Positions 27,419 through 36,326 of a stretch of DNA of 64,000 nt are shown piece by piece. How positions within the stretch are numbered: position 1 is the first letter of the stretch; the number at the start of each line of letters is the position of its first letter. A model generated the notes under the pieces. It did no database searches and was not told where the DNA came from. It saw only the letters and a program-made list of their open reading frames with translations. Made by a program: the position numbers and the translations under genes. The stretch is from Microvirga lupini (GTDB lineage: Bacteria > Pseudomonadota > Alphaproteobacteria > Rhizobiales > Beijerinckiaceae), in contig NZ_JACHWB010000001.1 of the NCBI RefSeq assembly GCF_014191055.1, positions 1,207,875 through 1,271,874 of the forward strand. Direction: 5' to 3'.

Positions 27419-28117
27419 TTAGTTCGAGGGTGCTTCCGCGAGCATGAACAGCCTGTGAGGGTTGCGGATCGAGATCCTCTGACGGCCGCTCTCGACGAGG
27501 CCCTGGTCCTCCCATGCGCTCAGAAGACGGCTTACCGTGTGAAGGGTCGTGCCTGTCATCTCAGCGACGTCCTGTCGCGAGATCGGGAAGTCGATCTGGA
27601 TGCCGTCTTCACCCTTGCGTCCCGCCTGCTGGGCGAGGCGCAGGAGAGCGTGGGCAACCCGCCGCTCGACCTGCTCGGTCGACATCTCGACGACGCGCGT
27701 ATGGGCGTCCTGAAGGCGGCTCCCGACCGTCTGGATCGTGTTGACGGCGAGCGGAGGATGCTTGGCAACGAGGCGTGGCCACGCCGCCGACGGCCAGACG
27801 AGAGCAAGGCTATCCACGACCGCCAAAGCCGTCGCGGGGTAGGTGCCTCGCCCCATCGCCATGGCGATACCGAAGATCTCGCCTGGCGCCACGAAGCGGA
27901 CCACGACCTGCTGGCCATCGGGCGTGACCTTCATGACCCGCAGGTGCCCATGAAGAAGGATGAAGAAGGAGTGCGCCTCCTCGTCCTGCTCAAAAACGTT
28001 CACTCCCTTCGGATAGCGGATCGACTGAGCCTCCCGGAGGATTTCGCTCAGATCGTCCGGTTCTACCCCGGTGAATATATCGAGATCGGCGACGAGGGAT
28101 TTGTCCAGGCTCGGCAT
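27419..28117 (-). CDS. Crp/Fnr family regulator, NnrR-like
   Basis: A 232-residue regulator: beta-roll sensor domain (residues ~14-120, HSFFILLHGHLRVMK, APGEIFGIAMAMG) and winged helix with FPISRQDVAEMTGTTLHTVSRLLSAWE. No N-terminal Cys cluster is present, which argues against oxygen-sensing FNR and for the NnrR/DNR group that responds to NO. It sits between nor genes and pseudoazurin and is the best candidate to read the TTG-N8-CAA boxes of this window. It is 65% similar in its helix-turn-helix wording to the 13210 regulator by eye, so the two may bind related sites. A box lies upstream at 28265. Confidence 0.88.
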   Translation of the reverse strand: MPSLDKSLVADLDIFTGVEPDDLSEILREAQSIRYPKGVNVFEQDEEAHSFFILLHGHLRVMKVTPDGQQVVVRFVAPGEIFGIAMAMGRGTYPATALAVVDSLALVWPSAAWPRLVAKHPPLAVNTIQTVGSRLQDAHTRVVEMSTEQVERRVAHALLRLAQQAGRKGEDGIQIDFPISRQDVAEMTGTTLHTVSRLLSAWEDQGLVESGRQRISIRNPHRLFMLAEAPSN

Positions 28118-28264
28118 TCTTCGGCTTCCATCTCTTGTTCAACGGCCAAGCTTGCGGCATGCCGAAAGCGGAAGGAGTTCTCGTCCTTTCGCCTCGCGTA
28201 ACGCCCCCGATCACCTTGGGATTCCTGGCTCCGCATTGTTTACACCGGCAGCCGCCTGACCGAA

Positions 28265-28278
28265 TTGATGTAGCTCAA
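28265..28278. promoter_or_regulatory. FNR-type box between crp gene and pseudoazurin
   Basis: TTGATGTAGCTCAA is one base from the FNR consensus TTGAT-N4-ATCAA. It could serve the regulator gene (minus strand) or act as a distal site for pseudoazurin. Confidence 0.5.
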
Positions 28279-28344
28279 GGCAGGCGGCTCCTTCGATGAA
28301 TTGGGAGCTCCTGTCAGCGGTTCCGGCAAAGAATGGCCGGCAGT

Positions 28345-28358
28345 TTGTGGCAGATCAA
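28345..28358 (+). promoter_or_regulatory. FNR/NnrR-type box upstream of pseudoazurin
   Basis: TTGTGGCAGATCAA is TTG-N8-CAA, flanked by T and A. A -41.5 site predicts transcription near 28393, a 45-base leader before the ATG. Confidence 0.65.
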
Positions 28359-28437
28359 ATAGAGAATGTCCGTTGAGGCATATGACTTCTCCGCAAGAGC
28401 CGGTGAGGCTCGCAGGTTTCATTCGAGGAGAAGCAAC

Positions 28438-28893
28438 ATGAAGAAGGTTATCGTGCTCGGCGGACTCGTGGCGGCCCTTGGTTTCGCTGGTGTGGCCGGC
28501 GCCGCCGAGGTTGAAGTGAAGATGCTCAACAAGGGCACCGAGGGTGTTATGGTGTTCGAGCCGGCCTTCGTGAGAATCAATCCAGGCGACACGGTCAAGT
28601 TCCTGGCTTCTGACAAGGGCCACAATGTCGAGACGATCGACACGATGGTCCCCGAGGGTGGAAAGACTTTCGTGGGAAAGATGAACGAAGAGATGGCGAT
28701 CACCTTCGATAAGCCCGGCGTGTACGGCTACAAGTGCAAACCGCATTACGGCATGGGCATGGTTGGCATGATCGTGGTCGGTGAACCGACGAACGCAGAC
28801 CAGGCCAAGGCCATCACACATCCTGGCAAAGCCAAGCAGATCTTCGGCAATCTGTTTGACAAGCTCGCGGCAACCAAGACCGCAGCGAAGTAA
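28438..28893 (+). CDS. Pseudoazurin (periplasmic blue copper protein)
   Basis: A 151-residue cupredoxin with a signal ending near AGAAEV. Copper ligands are His in SDKGHNVETID and Cys, His, Met in YGYKCKPHYGMGM. Pseudoazurin donates electrons to copper nitrite reductase and in some species to N2O reductase or NorC, so it likely serves the nirK and norCB here. GAGGAG precedes the ATG at 28438; the open frame upstream of it is not part of the protein. Confidence 0.94.
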   Translation: MKKVIVLGGLVAALGFAGVAGAAEVEVKMLNKGTEGVMVFEPAFVRINPGDTVKFLASDKGHNVETIDTMVPEGGKTFVGKMNEEMAITFDKPGVYGYKCKPHYGMGMVGMIVVGEPTNADQAKAITHPGKAKQIFGNLFDKLAATKTAAK

Positions 28894-28965
28894 CGCCTCC
28901 CGGCGCGGTTCTTCATGCCGCCGCGGTATTTCCATTGCGGCGGCGTCCATGTTCCTGGACACCCG

Positions 28966-30411
28966 ATGGCTACTCTCGACATCAGCTTCAAGCCCGAGCG
29001 GGCGCATCTGCGTAAGCCGAAGCGCGGGCTCATCACAGAGCGGGTCGTCCCGCAGTCGGTATCCGGCCGCTACCGTCGCCTGAAGTGGATCGCGCTGGTC
29101 TGCTGCCTGGCCGTCTACTACGTATTGCCGTTCATCCGATGGTCCCGAGGACCCGCTCAGCCCGACCAGGCCGTGCTCCTCGACCTCGAGCGCGGACGCC
29201 TCTATTTCTTCTTCATCGAGATCTGGCCGCAGGAGGTCTATTACCTCACGGGCCTTTTGATCCTAGCCACGCTGGTTCTCATCTGGCTCAATGCCGTCGC
29301 GGGACGCGTCTGGTGCGGCTACTTCTGCCCGCAGACTGTCTGGACGGACCTGTTCCTGCTCGTCGAGCGCTGCATCGAGGGCGACCGCAGGGAGCGCCTG
29401 AAGAAACAGAATGCACCGCTCACGGCGAGGCGCGTGCTCGAGATCGGGTTCAAGCACGCGACCTGGCTCCTCATCGCCATGCTCACCGGGGGAGCCTTCG
29501 TTCTCTATTTTACGGATGCCAGGAAGCTTCTGACCGATCTCGCCATGGGCCGTGCCTCCATGCTCGCCTATGCCTGGGTGGGGATCCTGACCTGTACCAC
29601 CTACACCCTGGCCGGGTATGCCCGCGAACAGGTCTGCACCTGGATGTGCCCGTGGCCGCGGCTTCAGGGCGCGATCTGGGATCCCGAGGCGTTGACTGTC
29701 AACTATCGCGATTACCGCGGCGAGCCGCGTGGATCGGCGAAGAAGGCCACCGAGCTGAAGGCGAGGGGTAAGCCGGCAGGCGACTGCGTAGACTGCATGC
29801 AATGCGTCACCGTCTGTCCGATTGGCATCGACATCCGCGAGGGGCCGAACTTCGCCTGCATCAATTGCGGCCTCTGCGTCGATGCCTGCGACACGACCAT
29901 GGCGAAGCTTGGCCGCCCGCGAGGTCTGATCGACTACGAAGCGTGGTCGAACATCGAGCGTGGACGGGCGGGTGAGGCTCCCAAGCGCCGCGTAATCAGG
30001 CTGAAGACAATTAGCCTTGCTGCATCCATCGTCGCGCTAGGTGGCATCATGGGCGCGAGCCTTTCCATGCGCAGCGATGCCAAGATCACAGTGATCCATG
30101 ATCGCAATCCGGTTGCCGTGCGGCTGTCGGATGGCCAGACCCGGAACGGCTACGCGGTGCGGCTTTACAACAAGGCCGATGGCGAAAGGTCATTCCGCCT
30201 TCATGTGAGCGGACTGGAGGCGGCAAGCGTGGACATTCTCGGCGAGACGGGTCTGCTGGCTGTCGCGCCAGACACCACACGCGAGTTGCGCGTGCTTGTC
30301 ACGGCTCCGGTAAACGCGAGGCAGGACATCGTATTCACGGCCACCGACGCTGCCTCAGGACAGGCCGTGATGGCACAGGACGTTTTCATTCCAGTCGAGG
30401 GAGGTCAATAA
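28966..30411 (+). CDS. ccoG: CcoG/RdxA-like cupric reductase, 4Fe-4S membrane protein
   Basis: About 481 residues from the ATG at 28966 (498 from 28915; neither start has a clear ribosome site). Membrane segments surround a CGYFCPQTVW motif, a CTWMCPWPR motif, and a soluble bis-[4Fe-4S] ferredoxin domain (CVDCMQCVTVCP, CINCGLCVDACD), followed by a helix and a C-terminal Ig-like FixG domain. CcoG reduces Cu(II) for insertion into cbb3-type oxidase. No ccoNOQP genes are in this window; here it sits between pseudoazurin and nnrS, so it may support copper supply to denitrification enzymes. That last point is inference. Confidence 0.88.
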   Translation: MATLDISFKPERAHLRKPKRGLITERVVPQSVSGRYRRLKWIALVCCLAVYYVLPFIRWSRGPAQPDQAVLLDLERGRLYFFFIEIWPQEVYYLTGLLILATLVLIWLNAVAGRVWCGYFCPQTVWTDLFLLVERCIEGDRRERLKKQNAPLTARRVLEIGFKHATWLLIAMLTGGAFVLYFTDARKLLTDLAMGRASMLAYAWVGILTCTTYTLAGYAREQVCTWMCPWPRLQGAIWDPEALTVNYRDYRGEPRGSAKKATELKARGKPAGDCVDCMQCVTVCPIGIDIREGPNFACINCGLCVDACDTTMAKLGRPRGLIDYEAWSNIERGRAGEAPKRRVIRLKTISLAASIVALGGIMGASLSMRSDAKITVIHDRNPVAVRLSDGQTRNGYAVRLYNKADGERSFRLHVSGLEAASVDILGETGLLAVAPDTTRELRVLVTAPVNARQDIVFTATDAASGQAVMAQDVFIPVEGGQ

Positions 30412-31593
30412 GTGGCTCCGATCCCACGTCTGCGGGACTATTCGGGACCCGCGCTGCTTTCCTATGGTTTTCGACCATTCTTCCTTTTTGGGTCGCTCTA
30501 TGCAGGCCTGTCCATCCTGGCATGGCTGCCGATGTTCTACGGCGAACTGCAGCTCTCGACCGCCTTTGTGCCACGTGACTGGCACATTCATGAGATGCTC
30601 TACGGCTATCTCCCTGCAATCATCACCGGGTTCCTGCTTACGGCCGTGCCGAACTGGACTGGACGAATGCCGCTTCAGGGTCGACCGCTGCTCGTCCTGC
30701 TTTTGACCTGGGTCGTGGGGCGAATTGCCGTTACCGCCTCTGCTCGGATTGGCTGGGAAGCCGCTGCGATCATCGACAACGCGTTTCTATTCCTGGTTGC
30801 GGCCGCCATGGGCCGGGAGATTCTCAAGGGAAAGAACTGGCGCAATCTCAAGGTCCTGATCGCAATCGTGATTCTTGCCGCCGGCAACATCGTCTTTCAC
30901 ATTGAGGCCAATCTTGCGGGGGGAGCCGAATACGGCATCCGGTTCGGAATTGCGTCCACCATGATGCTGATCATGCTGATCGGAGGCCGCATCGTGCCGA
31001 GCTTCACCCGGAACTGGCTGGCGCGAGAAAACCCCGGTCGCCTGCCGGCACCATTCGGTCACTTTGACGTAGCCTCCATGATTGCTGCCGGCATCGCGCT
31101 GCTCATGTGGATTGGATTCCCGGATTGGACAGTTACCGGAGCGGCTCTCATTGCCGCCGGTGCTCTTCAGGTTGTGCGCCTGGGGCGCTGGGCTGGCGAG
31201 CGCACCTGGCGCGATCGTCTCGTTCTCATCCTGCACATTGGCTACGCCTTTGTTCCCCTCGGCTTCATTCTCGTGGGCTTGTCCTCCCTCCGGCTCATGC
31301 CTTCCGGTGCGGGCATTCATGCTTGGACCGGCGGCGCGATCGGGGTAATGACCCTGGCGGTAATGTCACGGGCAAGCCTTGGGCATACGGGGAGGGCGCT
31401 CGTTGCGAGCACCACAACGCAAATACTCTACCTGCTGCTCGTCATCGGGGCGGTTGCACGAATCTGCGCGGCAATTCATCCGGGCTTCAGCGATACTCTG
31501 CTGCACGTGGCGGCTGCCTCCTGGGCTGGAGCATTCTTGGGCTTCTCTCTCACGTACTGGACGGTTTTCACACGTCCGCGGGTGGGAAACTGA
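30412..31593 (+). CDS. nnrS: NnrS family haem-copper membrane protein
   Basis: A 393-residue protein with about twelve membrane helices. Typical NnrS patterns are the N-terminal GPALLSYGFRPFFLFGSLYA, the WHIHEMLYGYLPAIITGFLLTAVPNWTG segment with conserved His, and GGRIVPSFTRNWL. NnrS relieves nitrosative stress and is NnrR-regulated in Rhodobacter. The start is GTG at 30412, directly following the ccoG stop with GGGAGG upstream, so it is co-transcribed. Confidence 0.93.
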   Translation: MAPIPRLRDYSGPALLSYGFRPFFLFGSLYAGLSILAWLPMFYGELQLSTAFVPRDWHIHEMLYGYLPAIITGFLLTAVPNWTGRMPLQGRPLLVLLLTWVVGRIAVTASARIGWEAAAIIDNAFLFLVAAAMGREILKGKNWRNLKVLIAIVILAAGNIVFHIEANLAGGAEYGIRFGIASTMMLIMLIGGRIVPSFTRNWLARENPGRLPAPFGHFDVASMIAAGIALLMWIGFPDWTVTGAALIAAGALQVVRLGRWAGERTWRDRLVLILHIGYAFVPLGFILVGLSSLRLMPSGAGIHAWTGGAIGVMTLAVMSRASLGHTGRALVASTTTQILYLLLVIGAVARICAAIHPGFSDTLLHVAAASWAGAFLGFSLTYWTVFTRPRVGN

Positions 31594-31689
31594 ACAACAG
31601 ATGTGCCCAAGCATCTTTCAACGAAGGGCCGGCGCCAATAGCTGTTTCGGGTTACGAGCTCACTCAGTCGAAACAAGTTCTCGAAGGGG

Positions 31690-32073
31690 TTAGCTTGGCC
31701 TAGGGGAGTGACCCGATGGTAGCGCAAGATGTTCGTTCAAGATCCGCACGATCCTAACAACGTCATCCCTTGGAAGGGAAAAGGCGAGAGGGCCGTAGGA
31801 GGGGTGATCGAAGGCGAGAAGCGAGCCATCGATGCTTGCGACCTGCACATACCAGGGTGGCTCGATCACGGTTTCCACTGTCTTTCCATCGAGCGGAAGT
31901 TTGCGTGAGCCCTCAAGCATGCGAGACCTCGCTTGGCCAAGCAGCTGGATCAGTTTCGTCAACTGATTGAGATCAAGCCCGATCGGACGCGACGGGTCTT
32001 CCGTGGAGCCGATCTGTATCGTCACCGTCTGCCGGTCCTCGGAGACCGTCACGCCAACCCGTATTTCGGCCAT
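31690..32073 (-). CDS. Hypothetical protein
   Basis: A 127-residue protein (from the ATG at 32073; an ATG at 32103 and a TTG at 32136 are alternatives) that I do not recognise. It begins with a beta-rich segment (AEIRVGVTVSEDRQTVTIQIG) and continues with a helical part and a WYVQVASIDGSLLAFDHPSYGPLAFSLP stretch that could be a small beta domain. No signal or membrane segment. It is convergent with nnrS and divergent from hemN. The protein-like composition supports a real gene. Confidence 0.6.
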   Translation of the reverse strand: MAEIRVGVTVSEDRQTVTIQIGSTEDPSRPIGLDLNQLTKLIQLLGQARSRMLEGSRKLPLDGKTVETVIEPPWYVQVASIDGSLLAFDHPSYGPLAFSLPRDDVVRIVRILNEHLALPSGHSPRPS

Positions 32074-32333
32074 GACACCTGCCTCGATTCTCAATCGGGT
32101 CATGTCGCTCAAAACGTTGAATTCAACCGAGCGCAACCTGAATGGATCTTTTGCACCGCTAAAGTGGTGGAACTGTGCCTGCGTTGATTTCTTGTGCGAG
32201 AGGCAAGGCGCCGGTCGCCGGTGGTAAGAGAATAGTCAGAGTAAGGCTGATGAACAAAAACTAGGTATTCGGTAAAGGTAGGTCCGAATGTAGGGGAAAA
32301 TCCCTTCTGAACAGCCGTCATCTATAGGCAAAA

Positions 32334-32347
32334 TTGACAGAGGTCAA
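32334..32347 (+). promoter_or_regulatory. FixK/FNR box upstream of hemN
   Basis: TTGACAGAGGTCAA is a perfect TTGAC-N4-GTCAA palindrome. A -41.5 site puts the start point near 32382, just before the possible starts at 32394 and 32433. Confidence 0.7.
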
Positions 32348-32432
32348 AGAACCTGGGAGCGAAGCCTGGTACATCCCGGTATCTGGAGCTGCGATGCGAT
32401 ATCGCAGAATATCATACCCTGCGAGAGCCTTC

Positions 32433-33785
32433 ATGAGGGACGACCTGAGAGCACGATATGGCGAGGAGCGGCTTCCCCGCTACACAAGCTATCCGACAGC
32501 GCCGCAATTCTCGGATGTCATCGGCCAGGAAGCTTACGGGCAGTGGCTCACTTCCCTCCCAGCGAATGCCACGGCCTCGCTCTACCTTCATGTCCCGTTC
32601 TGCCGCTCCATGTGCTGGTATTGCGGCTGCCACACCACCATCACTCAGCGGGATGCCCCGATCATCGACTATCTCGCCGTACTTCGCCGCGAAATCGAGC
32701 TTGTGACCGATCGGCTGAGCAATCCGCTGGCCGTGAAGCATGTACATTTCGGCGGTGGAACCCCGACGATTATAGAGCCGTCCGAGCTTCTCGGCCTCGT
32801 AGCCCTCATGAGGCAGAGGTTCAATCTCGACGGTTCTGCGGAGATCGCCGTCGAGATTGATCCTCGCACTCTGACAAAGACGATGACAAAAGCCCTGGGC
32901 GAGGCTGGCGTTACCCGTGCGAGCCTGGGCGTCCAGAGCTTCGATCCGGTCGTGCAGCGTGCGATCAACCGCGTCCAGAGCTTCGAGCAGACCGCCCGTG
33001 CGACTGAAGGTCTGCGCGGAGCAGGCATCTGCGGCATCAACTTCGATCTCATCTACGGTCTGCCGCACCAGACGGTGGAATCCTGCATCGAGACGGTCCG
33101 GCAGAGCATCGCGCTCCGCCCCGAGCGGTTCTCTGTCTTCGGCTACGCCCATGTGCCCTCGTTCAAGAAGCACCAGCGCAAGATCGACGAGGCGACGCTT
33201 CCTGATGGCGAAGCCCGCTACGCTCAGGCTGAGGCGATCGCCGAGGCTCTGGTGAGCGCAGGCTACCGCCGGATCGGCCTTGACCATTACGCCCTGCCGA
33301 ATGACTCCATGGTGCAGGCCCAGGTCGACGGCGTTCTGCACCGGAACTTCCAGGGCTACACGACAGATCCAAGCGATGTGCTGATCGGCTTCGGTGCCTC
33401 CGCTATCGCACGGTTGACCCAAGGCTATGCCCAAAACGAGGTTGTGCTTGGGCGCTACGCCGAGCGCATCCAGCGGGGGGAGCTGGCAACGGCGAAGGGC
33501 TATGCCCTGACGACCGACGATCGTCTGCGGGCCGACCTGATCGAGCGCGTGATGTGTGACTTCCGGGTCGATGTGGGCCAGGTCTGCCGCAATCACGAGA
33601 CCGCTCCTGAGGCCATCCTGCTAGCGATCCCGAAGCTGCGCGTGCTGCAGGACGACGGCGTTATCCGTCTGGAGGGCGATGTGCTGTCGGTCAATGACAA
33701 TGCCCGCTTCCTGGTCAGGAGCGTGGCCTCGGCCTTCGATGCCTATCTCGGCGTCTCCGGCCGTACCCACAGCCGAGCAGTTTGA
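32433..33785 (+). CDS. hemN: Oxygen-independent coproporphyrinogen III dehydrogenase HemN
   Basis: Radical-SAM enzyme (450 residues from 32433) that makes protoporphyrinogen IX when oxygen is scarce. The radical-SAM cluster motif CRSMCWYCGC (CxxxCxxC with a fourth Cys) is near residue 50, preceded by the family PRYTSYPTAPQFS, and followed by GGGTPTI and LGVQSFDPVVQRAINR. The N-terminus MRDDLRARYGEE fits rhizobial HemN; an ATG at 32394 with GGAG upstream would add 13 residues. Haem demand for nap, nor and oxidase genes explains its place in the same low-oxygen regulon. Confidence 0.95.
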   Translation: MRDDLRARYGEERLPRYTSYPTAPQFSDVIGQEAYGQWLTSLPANATASLYLHVPFCRSMCWYCGCHTTITQRDAPIIDYLAVLRREIELVTDRLSNPLAVKHVHFGGGTPTIIEPSELLGLVALMRQRFNLDGSAEIAVEIDPRTLTKTMTKALGEAGVTRASLGVQSFDPVVQRAINRVQSFEQTARATEGLRGAGICGINFDLIYGLPHQTVESCIETVRQSIALRPERFSVFGYAHVPSFKKHQRKIDEATLPDGEARYAQAEAIAEALVSAGYRRIGLDHYALPNDSMVQAQVDGVLHRNFQGYTTDPSDVLIGFGASAIARLTQGYAQNEVVLGRYAERIQRGELATAKGYALTTDDRLRADLIERVMCDFRVDVGQVCRNHETAPEAILLAIPKLRVLQDDGVIRLEGDVLSVNDNARFLVRSVASAFDAYLGVSGRTHSRAV

Positions 33786-33800
33786 GCGGAGGGCGAGGCA

Positions 33801-34259
33801 TCAGGTCTGATCGCTCCCATCTCGTGCTGCGATCTTGGCGATGATCTCGAGGTGCTCCAGAGCTTCCAGAAGGAGCCCAGCCTTCGGGCCAAGCTGGTCC
33901 AGCAGGCGGCGTTCAAAGGCCAGCGCTTTGGGAACAATCTGCCGGTAAGCTTTCTCACCCTGTGAGGTAAGGGTCAGGATCTCCTCACGCCGGTCCTCAT
34001 CGCTCGGGCGGCGCCTGAGCCAGCGCCGCTCCTCCAGGGCCCGCACCGCCCGGCTGACCTTGGTCTTGTGCATGGCTGAGTGCCGACCGATCGCCTTGGC
34101 GCTCATCGCCTCGAACTGCCCCAAAGTCGCCAGCACTCGCCATTCCGGGATCGTCAGGTCGTGGTGCGGACCATAGACGGAGCGAAAGTCCTGGGAGACA
34201 GCAGCCGCGATCCGGTTCAGCCGGTAGGGCAGGAAGGCTTCAAGCTGGAGTTTGGCCAT
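33801..34259 (-). CDS. MarR family regulator
   Basis: A 152-residue winged-helix regulator (ATG at 34259). Dimer helices and the DNA-binding part ALGQFEAMSAKAIGRHSAMHKTKVSRAVRALEERRWLRRRPSDEDRREEIL match MarR, including the DxRxxxLxLT-like wing. It is divergent from hmgA, and an inverted repeat lies between the two start codons, so it probably represses hmgA in response to an aromatic intermediate. Most homogentisate clusters use IclR-type HmgR; a MarR type is known in some alphaproteobacteria. Confidence 0.9.
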   Translation of the reverse strand: MAKLQLEAFLPYRLNRIAAAVSQDFRSVYGPHHDLTIPEWRVLATLGQFEAMSAKAIGRHSAMHKTKVSRAVRALEERRWLRRRPSDEDRREEILTLTSQGEKAYRQIVPKALAFERRLLDQLGPKAGLLLEALEHLEIIAKIAARDGSDQT

Positions 34260-34266
34260 CGGGTTG

Positions 34267-34301
34267 TTGGTTACAAAATGGACAGTTACATTTGTGACCA
34301 A
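34267..34301. promoter_or_regulatory. Candidate MarR operator between marR and hmgA
   Basis: TTGGTTACAAAATG and CATTTGTGACCAA form an imperfect 13-14-bp inverted repeat around eight bases, in the 59-base gap between the divergent genes. The repeat ends five bases before the hmgA ribosome site, so a bound protein would block both genes. Confidence 0.7.
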
Positions 34302-34318
34302 CAGTGGAGGTCATGCCC

Positions 34319-35674
34319 ATGAATGTCCAGAACCCGTCCTTGCCTCAGGCTTCCGAGAGGATCGAGAGCGCCATCCAGCCGGGCTACATGTCCGGTTTCG
34401 GCAATGGTTTCGAAACCGAGGCATTGCCCGGCGCCCTGCCCATCGGCCGCAACTCGCCCCAGAAGTGCTCCTATGGCCTTTATGCCGAGCAACTCTCCGG
34501 CTCGCCCTTTACGGCGCCACGCACCACCAACGAGCGCTCCTGGCTCTACCGCATCCGCCCGACCGTGTCTCACTGGGGCCAGTTTCAGAAGGCCGACATA
34601 GGCCTGTGGCGCACGGCACCTGCCGTCGAGGTGGAGATGCCGATCGCACCCATGCGCTGGGATCCGATCCCGATCCCCGATGAGTCCGTCTCGTTCCTGG
34701 AGGGCATCCGCACCATTACAACAGCCGGCGATGCCGGCGCCCAGGCGGGCATGGGTTCCCATGTCTACCTCGTCACCCGCTCCATGGAAGATGAGTACTT
34801 CTACAATGCCGATGGCGAATTGCTGTTCGTGCCGCAGCAGGGCTCGCTGCGGCTCTGGACCGAGTTCGGCATCATCGACATCGAGCCGGGTGAGATCGCA
34901 GTCATCCCGCGTGGGGTGAAGATCCGGGTGGAACTTACAGGCGGGCCGGCGCGCGGCTACCTGTGCGAAAACTACGGCGGCGCCTTCACCTTGCCCGAGC
35001 GGGGACCCATCGGCGCCAACTGCCTGGCCAACCCACGCGACTTCCTCACCCCTGTGGCCGCCTACGAGGACAAGGATGCGCCCTCGAAGATGTACGTGAA
35101 ATGGGGCGGCACGCTCTGGGTGGCGGACATGGACCACTCGCCGCTCGACGTGGTCGCCTGGCACGGCAATTACGCGCCCTACAAGTATGACCTGCGCCGC
35201 TACTCGCCGGTGGGGCCGGTTCTCTACGATCACGCCGATCCGTCGATCTTCACGGTGCTGACCTCGCCATCGGAGACACCCGGCACGGCCAATATCGACT
35301 TCGTGATCTTCCCTGAGCGCTGGCTGGTGGCGGAGAACACGTTCCGGCCGCCGTGGTACCACATGAACGTGATGAGCGAATTCATGGGCCTGATCTACGG
35401 CGTTTACGATGCTAAGACGGGCGGGGGCTTCGTGCCCGGCGGCATGTCGCTGCACAATACCATGCTGCCGCACGGGCCTGACACGGATGCGTTCGAGAAG
35501 GCGAGCAATGTGGAGCTGAAGCCGCACAAGCTGGAAGGCACAATGGCGTTCATGTTCGAGACGCGCTTCCCGCAGAAGGTGACCGCCTTCGCGGCGCAGA
35601 CCGAGGCACTTCAGAAGGATTACGCATCCTACGGCCAGAAGCTCAAGAAGCACTTCAATCCAAACCAGCGGTGA
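34319..35674 (+). CDS. hmgA: Homogentisate 1,2-dioxygenase
   Basis: The 451-residue iron enzyme opens the ring of homogentisate to maleylacetoacetate in tyrosine/phenylalanine breakdown. Iron ligands appear as His and Glu in [11 protein letters not shown] and His in [11 protein letters not shown] near the C-terminus; the N-terminal [19 protein letters not shown] is a strong family marker. The ATG at 34319 is eight bases after GGAGG; the one at 34313 is too close. No maleylacetoacetate isomerase or fumarylacetoacetase gene follows, so the rest of the pathway is elsewhere. Confidence 0.96.
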   Translation: MNVQNPSLPQASERIESAIQPGYMSGFGNGFETEALPGALPIGRNSPQKCSYGLYAEQLSGSPFTAPRTTNERSWLYRIRPTVSHWGQFQKADIGLWRTAPAVEVEMPIAPMRWDPIPIPDESVSFLEGIRTITTAGDAGAQAGMGSHVYLVTRSMEDEYFYNADGELLFVPQQGSLRLWTEFGIIDIEPGEIAVIPRGVKIRVELTGGPARGYLCENYGGAFTLPERGPIGANCLANPRDFLTPVAAYEDKDAPSKMYVKWGGTLWVADMDHSPLDVVAWHGNYAPYKYDLRRYSPVGPVLYDHADPSIFTVLTSPSETPGTANIDFVIFPERWLVAENTFRPPWYHMNVMSEFMGLIYGVYDAKTGGGFVPGGMSLHNTMLPHGPDTDAFEKASNVELKPHKLEGTMAFMFETRFPQKVTAFAAQTEALQKDYASYGQKLKKHFNPNQR

Positions 35675-35694
35675 TCGAGACGATGCTCTGTGGC

Positions 35695-35732
35695 AGCCGC
35701 CAGGATTCTTGGATCCTGGCGGCTTTCGTTTT
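35695..35732 (+). terminator. Rho-independent terminator after hmgA
   Basis: AGCCGCCAGGAT and ATCCTGGCGGCT form a 12-bp stem with a 6-base loop, followed by TTTCGTTTT. Confidence 0.9.
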
Positions 35733-36326
35733 GCAAGCCGCAGTACGTTCGTCGCCACATAAATAGCGTCTACTATATCGTTGCGACCATTACTCTTATG
35801 AGCATTTGCCACATTGCAGCCGCACTGCAACGCTTTGCTTATGTCTCAGGTGCCAGCATCGCGCGCCTGCAGTACAAGGGAAGAGCGGAACAAGCTGCCG
35901 ATGAAACTGGAACGAAAGAACCACTCCCTCGCACCAGACACGAACAACGTTCTGGCTGAACTCGAACGCACGATGGTTGCATCCATTGCGCTGATGAAGC
36001 GCCTGCGGCGTGAGAGACGGCGCTCAGATCGCATCGCGCATTCGGTCGATCAGCAAAGCGCCTGAGCAAAGCTGTCAGCATTTCATGGACAGGGGCAATG
36101 ATCCCCTGTCCCCGCATGCTGCTTTATCCATGTGGATTAGAGCCTGTGGAGGAAGAAGCTCTCTATCTTCAATGTGGCTTCCATTCCTCTATGTTGTAAC
36201 GATAGTTATTCAGAGAATGACAAAATTCGGCACAGAGATTGTATGATCATTATGTGCCGATGAGCACCGACGCGACGAGCGTTCATCCTTATTCTCCTGC
36301 ACGCACCAAGGCAGGAGGATCTGTTC
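35733..36326. other. Low-coding gap between hmgA and the TPR gene
   Basis: About 590 bases, AT-richer than the surroundings. Apart from the small open frame at 35901-36065, I see no gene, tRNA or clear operator. The stretch at about 36190-36260 (AACGATAGTTATTC, TGTATGATCATTATG) may hold the promoter of the 36327 gene. Confidence 0.4.
35901..36065 (+). CDS. Possible small basic protein
   Basis: A 54-residue open frame starting at ATG 35901, rich in Arg and Lys (LMKRLRRERRRSDRIAHS). No good ribosome site is visible and no family is recognised. It may be real because the composition differs from the non-coding surroundings, but it is weakly supported. Confidence 0.25.
   Translation: MKLERKNHSLAPDTNNVLAELERTMVASIALMKRLRRERRRSDRIAHSVDQQSA

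Noticed and set aside
34286..35830. A 514-codon open frame opposite hmgA
   Set aside because: Antisense to hmgA and overlapping the regulator gap and terminator; low-complexity, His/Arg-rich translation.
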